Shown here: positions 37,557 to 46,647 of the stretch, piece by piece
Layout of the letters: each line of letters opens with the position of its first letter
Position numbering within the stretch: position 1 is the first letter of the stretch
From: Francisella sp. SYW-9
GTDB lineage: Bacteria; Pseudomonadota; Gammaproteobacteria; Francisellales; Francisellaceae
Assembly: GCF_008711465.1 (NCBI RefSeq)
Contig: NZ_VXKQ01000030.1
Span: forward strand, 122,594 to 186,593
Length of the DNA: 64,000 nucleotides
Direction: 5' to 3'
The notes under the pieces: generated by a model
Told to the model about the DNA's origin: nothing
The model's input: only the letters and a program-made list of their open reading frames with translations
Databases searched by the model: none
Position numbers and translations under genes: made by a program

Positions 37557-38129
37557 TTAACCTTGGATATTTTCTTCGAAATATTTACACAATTGTTCCA
37601 ATGATTGACTAAAATCATCATTAATTAGCTGGTAATCAAACTCATCAGCATGAGAAATCTCTGCTTCAGCTTGGTCCATTCTATAATCAATAGTTTCTTT
37701 TGAATCTGTATTTCTTTTTTCTAAACGTTTTCTTAGCTCATCCATTGAAGGAGGCAATATAAATATACTCTTAGCTTTTGAACCATATATCAATCGAGTC
37801 TGCTGAGCACCCTGCCAGTCAATCTCAAGTATTATATTCTTACCTTCAGCTAATAACATGTCTATCTCAGCCTTTGATGTACCATAATAGTTTTTAAAAA
37901 CCTTAGCATACTCAATAAAACCATCTTCTTTAAGCATTTGCTCAAACGTCTCAATAGAAATAAAATGATACTCCTTGCCATTTGTTTCTCCAACTCGAGG
38001 ATCTCTAGTTGTATGCGAAGTAGCTACTACAAAGTTATCTTTGCCTATTTGTGTTTCTAAAAAAGCTTTTAATAAAGAACTTTTACCAGCACCTGATGGC
38101 GCAGAAACTATAAAAATATAGTTACTCAT
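37557..38129 (-). CDS. gmk: guanylate kinase
   Basis: Phosphorylates GMP to GDP. P-loop [16 protein letters not shown] near residue 8, then [17 protein letters not shown] for GMP binding, and [11 protein letters not shown]. 190 residues, slightly shorter than E. coli (207). It is the first gene of the gmk-nadA-nadC-nadB unit; gmk is not usually in a NAD operon, and the arrangement may simply reflect tight packing. A 249-bp gap separates its start from the next gene upstream. Confidence 0.96.
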   Translation of the reverse strand: MSNYIFIVSAPSGAGKSSLLKAFLETQIGKDNFVVATSHTTRDPRVGETNGKEYHFISIETFEQMLKEDGFIEYAKVFKNYYGTSKAEIDMLLAEGKNIILEIDWQGAQQTRLIYGSKAKSIFILPPSMDELRKRLEKRNTDSKETIDYRMDQAEAEISHADEFDYQLINDDFSQSLEQLCKYFEENIQG

Positions 38130-38274
38130 TTGTAAAAATTATAATTGAATAGATAGTTCGATGAATTATACAGGTTTCATTAATCAAATAGAACAAACAT
38201 AGCTAAATTTATTTTTTGTATGTATTCATGATCGTTGATAAATTGATTTTCTACTATATTATTGAAGAATTTAT

Positions 38275-38323
38275 TAAACCTTTAATATCTATTACTTTTC
38301 AACTTCTAAATAATAAAGGTTTA
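38275..38323. repeat. 10-bp inverted repeat in the gmk upstream gap
   Basis: TAAACCTTTA at 38275-38284 and its exact complement at 38314-38323 flank a 29-base AT-rich spacer. It lies between the stop of the large secreted protein and the gmk start. It could be a binding site pair or a weak terminator stem for the secreted-protein gene, which ends 56 bp beyond it, but the loop is large and no T-run follows. Confidence 0.35.
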
Positions 38324-38378
38324 GTTATTTTCAATCTAATTTAGATTTTGTGCATATAACCTATTTGAATAGAGTTAA

Positions 38379-41066
38379 CTATATGCTTTTCTCATAATTA
38401 TTAACTTTCGACGCTAACCAATCGCTTCCACCTCCAGCTAGAGGGAATGTTCCTACACTAGTAGTTTGTCCACCTCCCCACAATATTGCAAACACATTAC
38501 TATGCGCAGCTAAAGATAAGTGATTTGTATGCCAATTAGCATTATATTTATTTAAATATTGTACCGCTCCACAACTATCTCCACACTGATATGCACTACT
38601 TGGCAATACTATGTTCTGTATATATTCTTCCACATTACTCAAATTAGGTTTTAATCTATCATCCCCAAAGAAGAAATCTGGCGCGGTACTACCATGAGAA
38701 TAGCCACTATACTTACTATCAGTTATTTGTAAGTGTCCACCTGGCATTTGCCATAACATAACAGGAACACCATCCAAGCCCTGACTCATTTGCTGAACAT
38801 ACATTAGATAATTTTTCCAATCTCTTTGATTCCATAGATATCCAATTCCAGCCGCTGCAGGTAATGCATCCATTTCATATTTATCAAATACTAAAAAGTC
38901 TGGCTTATACTCTCCTGAATAAACTCCGATATCATCCCATAGATTTAAGGTAGGATCAGTAATTTCAGACTTTATTTGCTCATAATTTGAATACTTATGT
39001 ACCCAATTGGCAGAATTAACATTCCAAACATTCTCTTGCCAACCAAATGTTACATCTGGTGCCATTTTTTTGATAGTCCAATTTGTAGCTTGAACCCAAC
39101 CATTAAAATTATTTTCAAACTTTGGTAAATTAGCATTTTGTAGATTTGTAGGAGCATTTTGTAGTATAGACTCCGATTCATCTTCAAAAGCTTGTTTAAT
39201 GTCCCAAGGAGAGTAAATACCTTTAGACTTAAACTTACCATTATAAGCATCTCGTACGACTTGATATGGTGTCTCATTATGTATAGTTAGAACTGAACCA
39301 TTCTGTAGGTGGAATGTCCAATTATGAGGTGTATGAATAAACCAATATGCTTCTCTTAGAGATTCATTCACATATATCTCTTTCATATCACCAATTTCTT
39401 TAGTCGTTGGATTATATAATCTATTTTGTTGAATATTACCAAGTAAATCAGGATTCATAATGATAGATCCTGTTGTGTCAGTATCAAGGCCATTTTTACC
39501 TTCAAGAACTTGAGCTACAAGCATTAAGTTAATAAAGTGCTTAGCTAGTACATCTACACTATCAAAATCTGTGTAAGCTGTACCTCCACTCATCTGCCCA
39601 GTATAAACAACCATCACAGGTCTAACTTCATGATTATTCGCTTTAGAAAGTTCATTTGCTAGTTTTATAGTATTTTGAGTGTATACTGGGAAAACTATTT
39701 TTCCTGGATCCCCATTTCCACCATCTCCAGCATATTTAAATATCGCATCAACATTTCTATTTTCTAGTTGAGATATACTCGTTGGATTAGCATTAGTAAC
39801 AGCTCCCATAGCTATATAATTCGGCCAGCCTTTGACATGTTTTACTTCTGTTTTTGTCTTATCAAAAGCAATATTAAATATATTTTGACCAGAACTAGAT
39901 ACCGTGATTTGCTTCTGCTGTAAAGAATATTGATATTCACCTCTAGATAATGTTGTTGCATCAACACTATACTGACCTACAGGAAGCATAATTGGTTGAG
40001 ATAATCCATTACTCACACTAACAGTCTTTGTTAGAGTATTATTAGGATCTAAGCTTGTGATAATTAGCTTTGTACTTAGAGCATCTGGCAAATTAGATAC
40101 ATTAAATTTAGTTTGATATGTCTGAGTTTTTTCTGTAGAAATATTAACATTGTATTCTTTAGTCGTTTGAGTTGTTGTCACAGATTTAGGACTAAATATA
40201 AAGTCATATTTAGCATCTTCATTACTAATTGGATCAGCAGAAAATGTATATGTATGTCCAGATGATAGCTCAACAGCTGTTGTTTTACCCCATGGCAAAT
40301 CAACATCTTGTACAGCCCCACTATCACTAACAATTTTAGCAACAATTTTTTCAGCTGTAACCCCTTCTGGAGCATCCCCTAAAACAAACTCTGCTTTACT
40401 ACTTTTTTGAACTTGACCACTATAGTTTAAACTTATATTTACAGTTGCGCCTTCCTTTATATTTATATTAGCAGGATCTACTTTTATTGCCGAACCATCA
40501 ACAGTAGTCGCAGTCACAGTATAATCTCCGCTAAGTACAGTTTGTGATGCTCCATTTTTAACATCAAACCACTTGAAAGTATAAGTCTTAGAGTCATCGC
40601 CTATTTTATTAAGTGTTATAGTTGCATTATCTGGTATATTTTTACTATCATCACCTTGCTTAAATGATACTTTACCATAACTAATACTTGGATTATCCCC
40701 AATACTAAAATCTGTAACTTTATATTGATTAGTACTAGCTGAGAATGATAAAGTCTCAGATTTATTAGCTGGAAGTATATAAGGTTGACCTTCTGGATAC
40801 CATTTTTGAATAGCAATAACAGCTTTTCCCCCTTGCTCAGTGACTGTTGGCTTGCCATCAATGCCCCATACACTATTTACTTTAGCATTATTATTTAGCT
40901 TAAAGGTTACAGGGTTTTGTAATAAGTCTGTGTCTTTATCACAATGAAAAGTTATGGAGCCCGTCCAACCAGTTTTTTGATTGTCTAAAGTACAATTAGC
41001 ATATGAAATGCTACTAATAGAAGCTAAAGCAGCTGCTACAATTAGGTTTTTCTTTATTTTTCTCAT
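38379..41066 (-). CDS. large secreted multidomain carbohydrate-active-type protein
   Basis: 895 residues from the ATG at 41066, preferred over one 14 codons upstream because AAAGG lies before it and a signal peptide (MRKIKKNLIVAAALASIS...) begins there, with cleavage near SYA. The N-terminal 110 residues look like a cellulose/chitin-binding domain (CTLDNQKTGWTGSITFHC). Three beta-rich repeats follow to about residue 440, then a catalytic-like domain with DAIFKYAGDGGNGDP, RPVMVVYTGQM, FDKYEMDAL and VPVMLWQMPGGH. It resembles chitinase-type TIM barrels, though I cannot assign a glycoside hydrolase family. Secreted enzyme acting on chitin or another glycan is inference. Confidence 0.7.
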   Translation of the reverse strand: MRKIKKNLIVAAALASISSISYANCTLDNQKTGWTGSITFHCDKDTDLLQNPVTFKLNNNAKVNSVWGIDGKPTVTEQGGKAVIAIQKWYPEGQPYILPANKSETLSFSASTNQYKVTDFSIGDNPSISYGKVSFKQGDDSKNIPDNATITLNKIGDDSKTYTFKWFDVKNGASQTVLSGDYTVTATTVDGSAIKVDPANINIKEGATVNISLNYSGQVQKSSKAEFVLGDAPEGVTAEKIVAKIVSDSGAVQDVDLPWGKTTAVELSSGHTYTFSADPISNEDAKYDFIFSPKSVTTTQTTKEYNVNISTEKTQTYQTKFNVSNLPDALSTKLIITSLDPNNTLTKTVSVSNGLSQPIMLPVGQYSVDATTLSRGEYQYSLQQKQITVSSSGQNIFNIAFDKTKTEVKHVKGWPNYIAMGAVTNANPTSISQLENRNVDAIFKYAGDGGNGDPGKIVFPVYTQNTIKLANELSKANNHEVRPVMVVYTGQMSGGTAYTDFDSVDVLAKHFINLMLVAQVLEGKNGLDTDTTGSIIMNPDLLGNIQQNRLYNPTTKEIGDMKEIYVNESLREAYWFIHTPHNWTFHLQNGSVLTIHNETPYQVVRDAYNGKFKSKGIYSPWDIKQAFEDESESILQNAPTNLQNANLPKFENNFNGWVQATNWTIKKMAPDVTFGWQENVWNVNSANWVHKYSNYEQIKSEITDPTLNLWDDIGVYSGEYKPDFLVFDKYEMDALPAAAGIGYLWNQRDWKNYLMYVQQMSQGLDGVPVMLWQMPGGHLQITDSKYSGYSHGSTAPDFFFGDDRLKPNLSNVEEYIQNIVLPSSAYQCGDSCGAVQYLNKYNANWHTNHLSLAAHSNVFAILWGGGQTTSVGTFPLAGGGSDWLASKVNNYEKSI

Positions 41067-41122
41067 TCTTTTACCTTTTAATGTTTGATAACAATTTAAC
41101 CCACCCAAACAAACCTTATAGG

Positions 41123-41139
41123 TTGCATTGAGAATGCAA
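41123..41139 (-). promoter_or_regulatory. leader hairpin upstream of the large secreted protein
   Basis: TTGCATT, loop GAG, AATGCAA: a perfect 7-bp stem with a 3-base loop. It lies just downstream of the -10 box of the candidate promoter at 41147-41174, so it would be near the very 5' end of the transcript, about 60 bases before the ribosome site. It may stabilise the message or be an operator. Confidence 0.45.
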
Positions 41140-41146
41140 GATTGAG

Positions 41147-41174
41147 ATTATAGCAGACAAAAACTTAAAAACAA
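41147..41174 (-). promoter_or_regulatory. candidate sigma-70 promoter of the large secreted protein gene
   Basis: Read on the minus strand, TTGTTT (41169-41174) and a perfect TATAAT (41147-41152) are spaced by 16 bp and point at the gene starting at 41066. The promoter lies inside a larger inverted repeat: AAACAAACCTT at 41107-41117 and AAGGTTTGTTT at 41180-41190, exact complements on either side. Such flanking arms are a plausible pair of operator sites. Confidence 0.55.
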
Positions 41175-41207
41175 GTCCCAAGGTTTGTTTTGATATGATA
41201 GTAATTA

Positions 41208-41486
41208 AAGGTCTATCTCAGATAGCCAAGTTATATTAAGATAGCTTTAATGAGAAAAAGTAGGTTAAGTTCCTGCAAACAAGACAAATTAATAGTATTA
41301 TTTATAACATGAAGTACAGCATGAACTACATAACAATTAGTATCAATAAAGTGGCTACTGCTAGCCATTACTTTGGAGGAACTCATAAAGAGCAACGAGG
41401 TAGAGAAGCATAACTATATAAATGGTATAGGGAATTTTTGGAATCAAACCAAGAGATTTTTAAGAAAATTTATCTAGGACAGCCCC
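41208..41486 (+). mobile_element. decayed IS1016-type (ISFtu3-like) remnant
   Basis: Pieces of an IS1595/IS1016-type transposase gene can be followed on the plus strand: MRKSRLSSCKQDKLIVLFIT from 41250, with stops soon after, a shifted frame giving NKVATASHYF, and WNQTKRFLRKF from 41439. The last piece runs straight into the terminal repeat TATCTAGGACAGCCCC (41471-41486), which is the same as the repeat at 63826. Most of the central and C-terminal coding part has been lost, leaving about 280 bp of a roughly 700-bp element. The left end is only roughly placed, by a weakly matching GGTCTATCTCAGATA. Confidence 0.75.
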
Positions 41487-41566
41487 ATTTTTTTTAATTT
41501 ATGATATAAAGAAAACTAATGTTTATAGGAGCTTTATTCTCTAGAAAGTAGGAAAATATTAGAAAA

Positions 41567-43285
41567 TTATTGAGCTGTAATATTTAGCTTTTTGCCAGCA
41601 ACCCACACTCTTTTAAGGTGATTCACAACTTTCGGAGGTAAGTTTGATGGTAGATCCACTAGAGTATGATCTTTTTGAATAGAAATATTACAGATATGCT
41701 TACTATCTATATTTCCTTCATTCGCTATAGCTCCTACAATATTTCTCGGCTGAACGTCATTATCACGACCAACTTCTAACTTATATGTAGTCAAATCTAT
41801 ATTTGGAGCTCTACGTGGTTTTCTTTCTGATCTATCAAAGCGTCTATCGCCACGATCATTTCTATCATTACGGTCACCTCTACGCTCAAACCTATCATTT
41901 TTTCTACCATCTCTAGGATTTCTATCTCTGCGAGGTTTATCATCTCTAGCTTGTATTTCTCTAGGAAAGAAAGATTTCTTACCTTGAGCTAGTAGTGTCA
42001 ACACAGCTAAAAGCTCATCAGAATCAATTTCTAACTCATCGCGAATACCTGTAATTATATCTTTATATTTATCTAAAGATTTATTCTTATCTATCGCTGA
42101 AGTTATTCTAGCCTTAAAGTTCTCGATTCTACTATCTGCTAAATCTTTTGCACTTGGCATAAAGACTTCTTGCATTGGAGATCCTGTAAATCTTTCTAGG
42201 ATACGTAAGAACCTCATTTCTTTTAGAGGGACTAAAGAGATAGAAATGCCTTCACGTCCAGCTCTACCTGTACGTCCAATTCTATGTACATAAGTATCTG
42301 TATCACCAGGCATATCATAGTTAATCACATGGGAAATTCTCTCAAGATCGATACCTCTAGCAACTACATCAGTAGCCACTAATATATCTGATTTAGAACT
42401 TCTAAATTGATCAACGATATATTCTCTTTGAGATTGTTGCATATCACCATTTATCGCTGCAACCTTATAACCAAGAGTTTTTAAATTATCAGCAACTTCA
42501 ATTGTACTAGTCTTAGTTTTAACAAAGATAATCACACCATCAGTTTCTTCAACTTCAAGTAGCCTATCTAAAGCATCTATCTTTCTAAAACCTTTAATTA
42601 CTATAAATTTTTGAGTTACAGTATTTGCTGTTTTTGTTTTTGCTTTTACTTGTATCTTACAAGGGTTTCTTAAGTACTCTTGTATAATATCAGCAATATC
42701 AGTAGGAATCGTTGCCGAGAAAAGTAACCTTTGACACTCATCTGATACATGACTTAGCACAAATTTGACATCATCAATAAAGCCCATTCTAAGCATTTCA
42801 TCAGCTTCATCTAATACTAGTGCTCTTAAGTTATCAAGTTGTAATGTACCTTTCTCAATATGATCCATTACACGACCTGTAGTACCAACTACAACTTTAA
42901 CACCTCTTTTAAGTGCTCTAATCTGTGATCCATATTCCTGACCACCATAAATACAAGTAACATCTAAATTTGGTATATTTTTTGCAAAAGCTTCAAACTG
43001 TTCTGCAACTTGTATAGCTAACTCTCTAGTAGGAGCTAATACTAAAACTTGAGGAGCTCTGTCACTAGAGTCAAAATCCATGTTGTTTATTAGAGGTAAT
43101 GCAAATGCTGCTGTTTTACCTGTACCCGTTTGTGCTTGACCAAGCACATCTCTACCCGATAAGATATATGGAATAGCATACTGTTGGATTGGTGTAGGGT
43201 TTTCATATCCTAATTTAATAACAGTGTCTACGATATCTTGACTTAGTCCAAGCTGACTAAAATCTTTTTTAGTTTCAGAATTCAT
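41567..43285 (-). CDS. deaD: DEAD-box RNA helicase DeaD/CsdA
   Basis: ATP-dependent RNA helicase for ribosome assembly and mRNA turnover, often cold-induced. Motifs: Q-motif GYENPTPIQQYAIP, Walker A AQTGTGKTAAFALP, APTRELAIQV, DEADEML, LFSATIP, and HRIGRTGRAGR. The C-terminal section has an Arg/Asp-rich low-complexity stretch (about 470-500) and a DbpA-type RNA-binding domain (about 505-570). 572 residues, slightly shorter than E. coli DeaD. The AU-rich 65-bp gap to ppiC is upstream. Confidence 0.94.
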   Translation of the reverse strand: MNSETKKDFSQLGLSQDIVDTVIKLGYENPTPIQQYAIPYILSGRDVLGQAQTGTGKTAAFALPLINNMDFDSSDRAPQVLVLAPTRELAIQVAEQFEAFAKNIPNLDVTCIYGGQEYGSQIRALKRGVKVVVGTTGRVMDHIEKGTLQLDNLRALVLDEADEMLRMGFIDDVKFVLSHVSDECQRLLFSATIPTDIADIIQEYLRNPCKIQVKAKTKTANTVTQKFIVIKGFRKIDALDRLLEVEETDGVIIFVKTKTSTIEVADNLKTLGYKVAAINGDMQQSQREYIVDQFRSSKSDILVATDVVARGIDLERISHVINYDMPGDTDTYVHRIGRTGRAGREGISISLVPLKEMRFLRILERFTGSPMQEVFMPSAKDLADSRIENFKARITSAIDKNKSLDKYKDIITGIRDELEIDSDELLAVLTLLAQGKKSFFPREIQARDDKPRRDRNPRDGRKNDRFERRGDRNDRNDRGDRRFDRSERKPRRAPNIDLTTYKLEVGRDNDVQPRNIVGAIANEGNIDSKHICNISIQKDHTLVDLPSNLPPKVVNHLKRVWVAGKKLNITAQ

Positions 43286-43350
43286 TTTTATCCGTAAATT
43301 TTTATTATGAGAAATCTTATTAATAATTTGAAAATTATGAGAAATTTAAA

Positions 43351-43629
43351 TTATCCGCGTGATGTAACTTCTAATAGATGGTAACCAAATTGAGTTTGTA
43401 CTGGACCATGAACTTTGTGTAGCTCATCATTAAATACTACTTTATCAAATTCAGGAACCATTTGTCCTTGAGAAAAAGTACCTAAATCGCCGCCTCTAGC
43501 ACCAGATGGGCATAGAGAATGCTTTTTAGCTGCTTCTTCAAATGTAATTTTACCTTCAGTTATGTCTTTTTTGATTTGTTGACATTCAGATTCTGATTGT
43601 ACTAGCAAATGTCTAGCTGAAGCTTTCAT
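43351..43629 (-). CDS. ppiC: parvulin-type peptidyl-prolyl isomerase PpiC
   Basis: Single-domain rotamase, 92 residues, cytoplasmic (no signal). Sequence starts MKASARHLLVQSES and shows the parvulin elements ITFEEAAKKHSLCPSGARGGDLGTF and GPVQTQFGYHLLEVTSR. It has no chaperone extension. Located upstream of deaD on the same strand; whether they share a transcript is unclear with 65 bp between. Confidence 0.95.
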   Translation of the reverse strand: MKASARHLLVQSESECQQIKKDITEGKITFEEAAKKHSLCPSGARGGDLGTFSQGQMVPEFDKVVFNDELHKVHGPVQTQFGYHLLEVTSRG

Positions 43630-43724
43630 AATTATAGTTCCTTATTTTTTGATTTAACTATTAGTAATTACAACCGAAAGAATACATTATTTAAGTCAAA
43701 TATACAACTTAATTAAAAGCTAAC

Positions 43725-45125
43725 CTATTGGCCAAGATCGCGAAGTTTCTTACCTGAGATTAGATTATCTTCTATTTTCTCTAAACTTACACCTTTAGTT
43801 TCAGGTACAAATAATTTCAAGAAAACCACCGCTATAACACAGAATATAGCATAACTAACAAATATCATTGGTTTACCCCATTTTCCTGCATCCATTATCA
43901 CATTTGAATATGCTACAACTATCCAAACAAAAGTCCAGTTAATAACTGTTGTAATAGTCATACCAAACTCACGAACGTTTTGCGGGAATATTTCTGAACA
44001 AATAATCCAAGCAACTGGCCCCCAAGAACAAGCAAATCCAAAGATATATACTAAGCATGCTATTAGTAATATATATTTAGGGAATGCTGAATGAACATGA
44101 GCAATATCAAGAGCATAAAAGCATATAGCAACAACTATCAAAGCTGTAGCCATAGTTAATGCACCTACAGTTAACAATTTCTTTCTGCCCCATTTTTCAA
44201 CCCAACGAATTGCTGGAAATGTTGAAAGAAAATTAACAAGAAATACTGCAATACCTGCTAAAATTATATTTAGCCCAGCCCCTTGTAAGAAACTTGGTGC
44301 ATAATATATCATCGCATTAATACCTACTAATTGTTGGAACATCTGAATGACTATACCGACAATAAGTATTTTCCAAAAGAATCCTTTTCGTAACACTTCT
44401 TTAACAGAGTGAGATTTTTGCTTATCATTTTGACTCATCTCTTGAAGCTCTGTCTCAATTTCATCTTTATTTCTAAGTCTTGCTAATACTTTTCGAGCTT
44501 CCCCTTCTCTATCTTTCATCATAAGCCATCTAGGACTCTTAGGTAAGAAAAAACAACCTACAAACATTAAAAAAGCAAATAATGTAATAACACTAAACAT
44601 TAAAGTTAATGATATTTTAGTATGACCTGATACTTCAACAATCACTACATTAACTAAACATATTAAAAATATACCAAACGTTATCATTAATTGGAATAAT
44701 GAAGACATCGCACCCCTTATCTCTTTAGGGGCTGTCTCTGCCAAATATAGCGGTGTAGCAAAAGAAGCTAAACCAACACCAAAGCCAAGAATAAACCTAC
44801 ACGCTGTAAGTATATTCAAAGGAGGTAATAAAGATGATACCAAAGCACCAATAAGAAATGAAAATCCTGCGATTAATAATGTATTTTTTCTACCAAAATA
44901 TCTAGTAAAGAAGCCACTACAAATTGTACCTAATATACCACCATAAGCTAGAATACCATTAAATTTACCTTCGGCAATACTACCAGGGGACATATTATAA
45001 ATATGATCTAGTGTTTTACCTGCATTTGCAATAAAGCCTTGATCTAAACCAAAGAGCAATCCTCCTAAAGCTGCTATTATAGCAATTAAAAATACAATCC
45101 TTTTATATTCTTTTTGTGCTTCCAT
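43725..45125 (-). CDS. sugar/H+ symporter, GalP-like
   Basis: Twelve-helix sugar porter of the major facilitator superfamily. Signature stretches: GGLLFGLDQGFIANA (TM1), GRKNTLLIAG, PKSPRWLMM (PESPR variant), QQLVGINAMIYYAP (TM7), and a C-terminal VPETKGVSLEKIE. 466 residues. A second copy lies 32 bp upstream (45158). Adjacent galTK makes galactose the likely substrate, but arabinose or xylose porters look alike. Confidence 0.9.
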   Translation of the reverse strand: MEAQKEYKRIVFLIAIIAALGGLLFGLDQGFIANAGKTLDHIYNMSPGSIAEGKFNGILAYGGILGTICSGFFTRYFGRKNTLLIAGFSFLIGALVSSLLPPLNILTACRFILGFGVGLASFATPLYLAETAPKEIRGAMSSLFQLMITFGIFLICLVNVVIVEVSGHTKISLTLMFSVITLFAFLMFVGCFFLPKSPRWLMMKDREGEARKVLARLRNKDEIETELQEMSQNDKQKSHSVKEVLRKGFFWKILIVGIVIQMFQQLVGINAMIYYAPSFLQGAGLNIILAGIAVFLVNFLSTFPAIRWVEKWGRKKLLTVGALTMATALIVVAICFYALDIAHVHSAFPKYILLIACLVYIFGFACSWGPVAWIICSEIFPQNVREFGMTITTVINWTFVWIVVAYSNVIMDAGKWGKPMIFVSYAIFCVIAVVFLKLFVPETKGVSLEKIEDNLISGKKLRDLGQ

Positions 45126-45157
45126 TTTATCTCCATTATTATTTTATAAAATTTTTA

Positions 45158-46540
45158 TTAACGTCCAATTTTTGCTAAAGATTTACCAGCTCTTAAATTA
45201 TTCTCAATTTCCTCTAGAGAAACATCCTTAGTCTCTGGCACAAAGAATTTAACAAACAGTACACAAACTATACAAGATATAGCGAAACCAAAGAATGTAT
45301 TATCAGGATGGAATGTTAACCAAGTAAGAGCAAAGTTACCTATAATTGCATTACATATCCAGTTACTCATAGTTGATGCCGTAACACCAAAATCTCTACC
45401 TTCTATAGGTTGAATTTCTGAACATAAAATCCAAATTACAGGACCCATAGATATTGCAAAACCAAAAATAAACAATAAGCAGAATATCAAAGCAGTCCAC
45501 TGTAAAGCTTGTGATAGAACCATTGCTTGACCATAGACAAAATGTGTTTTAAAAATAAATCCAACAACGATACAAGAGATTATAAGTAAGCTTAAACCAA
45601 AATATAAAATTGGTTTACGTCCAAATTTATCTACATATTTAATAGCTAAGAATGTCGTTAGCATATTTAGTAATCCAATAACAATCGTGGATGTAGCAGG
45701 ATTTGTAAAACCAGCTAATTTAAAGATATCTGTTGAGTAATACATAAATGCATTCATACCAGTAAATTGCTGGAATGCTTGAAGAGCAATACCTAAAAGT
45801 ACAACTTTTATAAAGAATTTCTTTTTAAGTAAAGAAAAAACACTTACACCTCTATGCGTAGTTTGCTTAATTTCTTTATGCTCCTCTAAAGCCTCAATTT
45901 CACATGATCTAATTTTTTTAAGAACTAAAGCTGCCTCATCATCATTACCTTTTAAAACTAACCACCTAGGACTTCTTGGTAAAGTTAAGCAACCTAAAAA
46001 CATTATTATTGATGGGACTGCTAATACAGATAACATAACTCTCCAAGAACCTGTACTTACTAAAGCAGAGTTTGTTAAAAAAACTAAGAATAAACCTATA
46101 GTTATCATTAGCTGATAAAGAGCGATTAATGCTCCTCTAAACTCTTTTGGAGCAATTTCAGATAAATATAATGGTGCAATAAACGATGCTATACCTACTG
46201 CTATACCTAGAATAAATCTTGAACCAATAAAGGTTTCATAGTTGGGAGATAAAATCCCCACAATAGTAAATATAGAAAAAATAGCTGCTGCAATTAATAA
46301 TACCTTTCTACGACCATACTGCTTTGATAAAAATCCGCTAACTAAAGCTCCACATGCAGCTCCTATTAATAAAACACTAGAAACATGGCCACTTTCAGCG
46401 ACACTTAATCCAAAGGTTTTTGATATAAAATCAAGAGAGCCATTGACATAACCGATATCCATACCAAATAATAATCCAGCTAATGCTGCTATTATAGCCA
46501 CGCGAATGACTACAAAATTTATTTTACTTACATTTTGCAT
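45158..46540 (-). CDS. sugar/H+ symporter, GalP-like (first of tandem pair)
   Basis: Sugar porter paralogue of the gene that follows it, about 460 residues. Features: AGLLFGMDIGYVNGSL in TM1, GRRKVLLIAAA, PRSPRWLVLK, QQFTGMNAFMYYSTD in TM7, VPETKDVSLEEIE at the end. I start at the ATG at 46540 (MQNVSKINF); a start 15 codons upstream would add a stretch of no known use. It is divergent from galT across a 107-bp shared promoter region, which suggests co-regulation. Confidence 0.9.
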   Translation of the reverse strand: MQNVSKINFVVIRVAIIAALAGLLFGMDIGYVNGSLDFISKTFGLSVAESGHVSSVLLIGAACGALVSGFLSKQYGRRKVLLIAAAIFSIFTIVGILSPNYETFIGSRFILGIAVGIASFIAPLYLSEIAPKEFRGALIALYQLMITIGLFLVFLTNSALVSTGSWRVMLSVLAVPSIIMFLGCLTLPRSPRWLVLKGNDDEAALVLKKIRSCEIEALEEHKEIKQTTHRGVSVFSLLKKKFFIKVVLLGIALQAFQQFTGMNAFMYYSTDIFKLAGFTNPATSTIVIGLLNMLTTFLAIKYVDKFGRKPILYFGLSLLIISCIVVGFIFKTHFVYGQAMVLSQALQWTALIFCLLFIFGFAISMGPVIWILCSEIQPIEGRDFGVTASTMSNWICNAIIGNFALTWLTFHPDNTFFGFAISCIVCVLFVKFFVPETKDVSLEEIENNLRAGKSLAKIGR

Positions 46541-46578
46541 ACTACGTTTTCCTATATTGTTTAGAATATTAAATTTAA

Positions 46579-46606
46579 TTAACACTTATAATATTGATGA
46601 TATACT
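46579..46606 (+). promoter_or_regulatory. candidate galT promoter
   Basis: TTAACA at 46579-46584 and TATACT at 46601-46606 with 16-bp spacing form a near-consensus sigma-70 promoter about 40 bp before the galT start. Another TATAAT lies at 46587-46592 but lacks a good -35. The region also serves the divergent symporter gene. Confidence is limited by base composition. Confidence 0.4.
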
Positions 46607-46647
46607 ATACATAAAATACAAGACAACTCTTTTTATAGAAAATAGAC

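Noticed and set aside
38275..38323. Rho-independent terminator after the large secreted protein gene
   Set aside because: The stem is perfect, but the loop is 29 bases and no T-run follows, so terminator status is not supported; it is listed as a repeat only.
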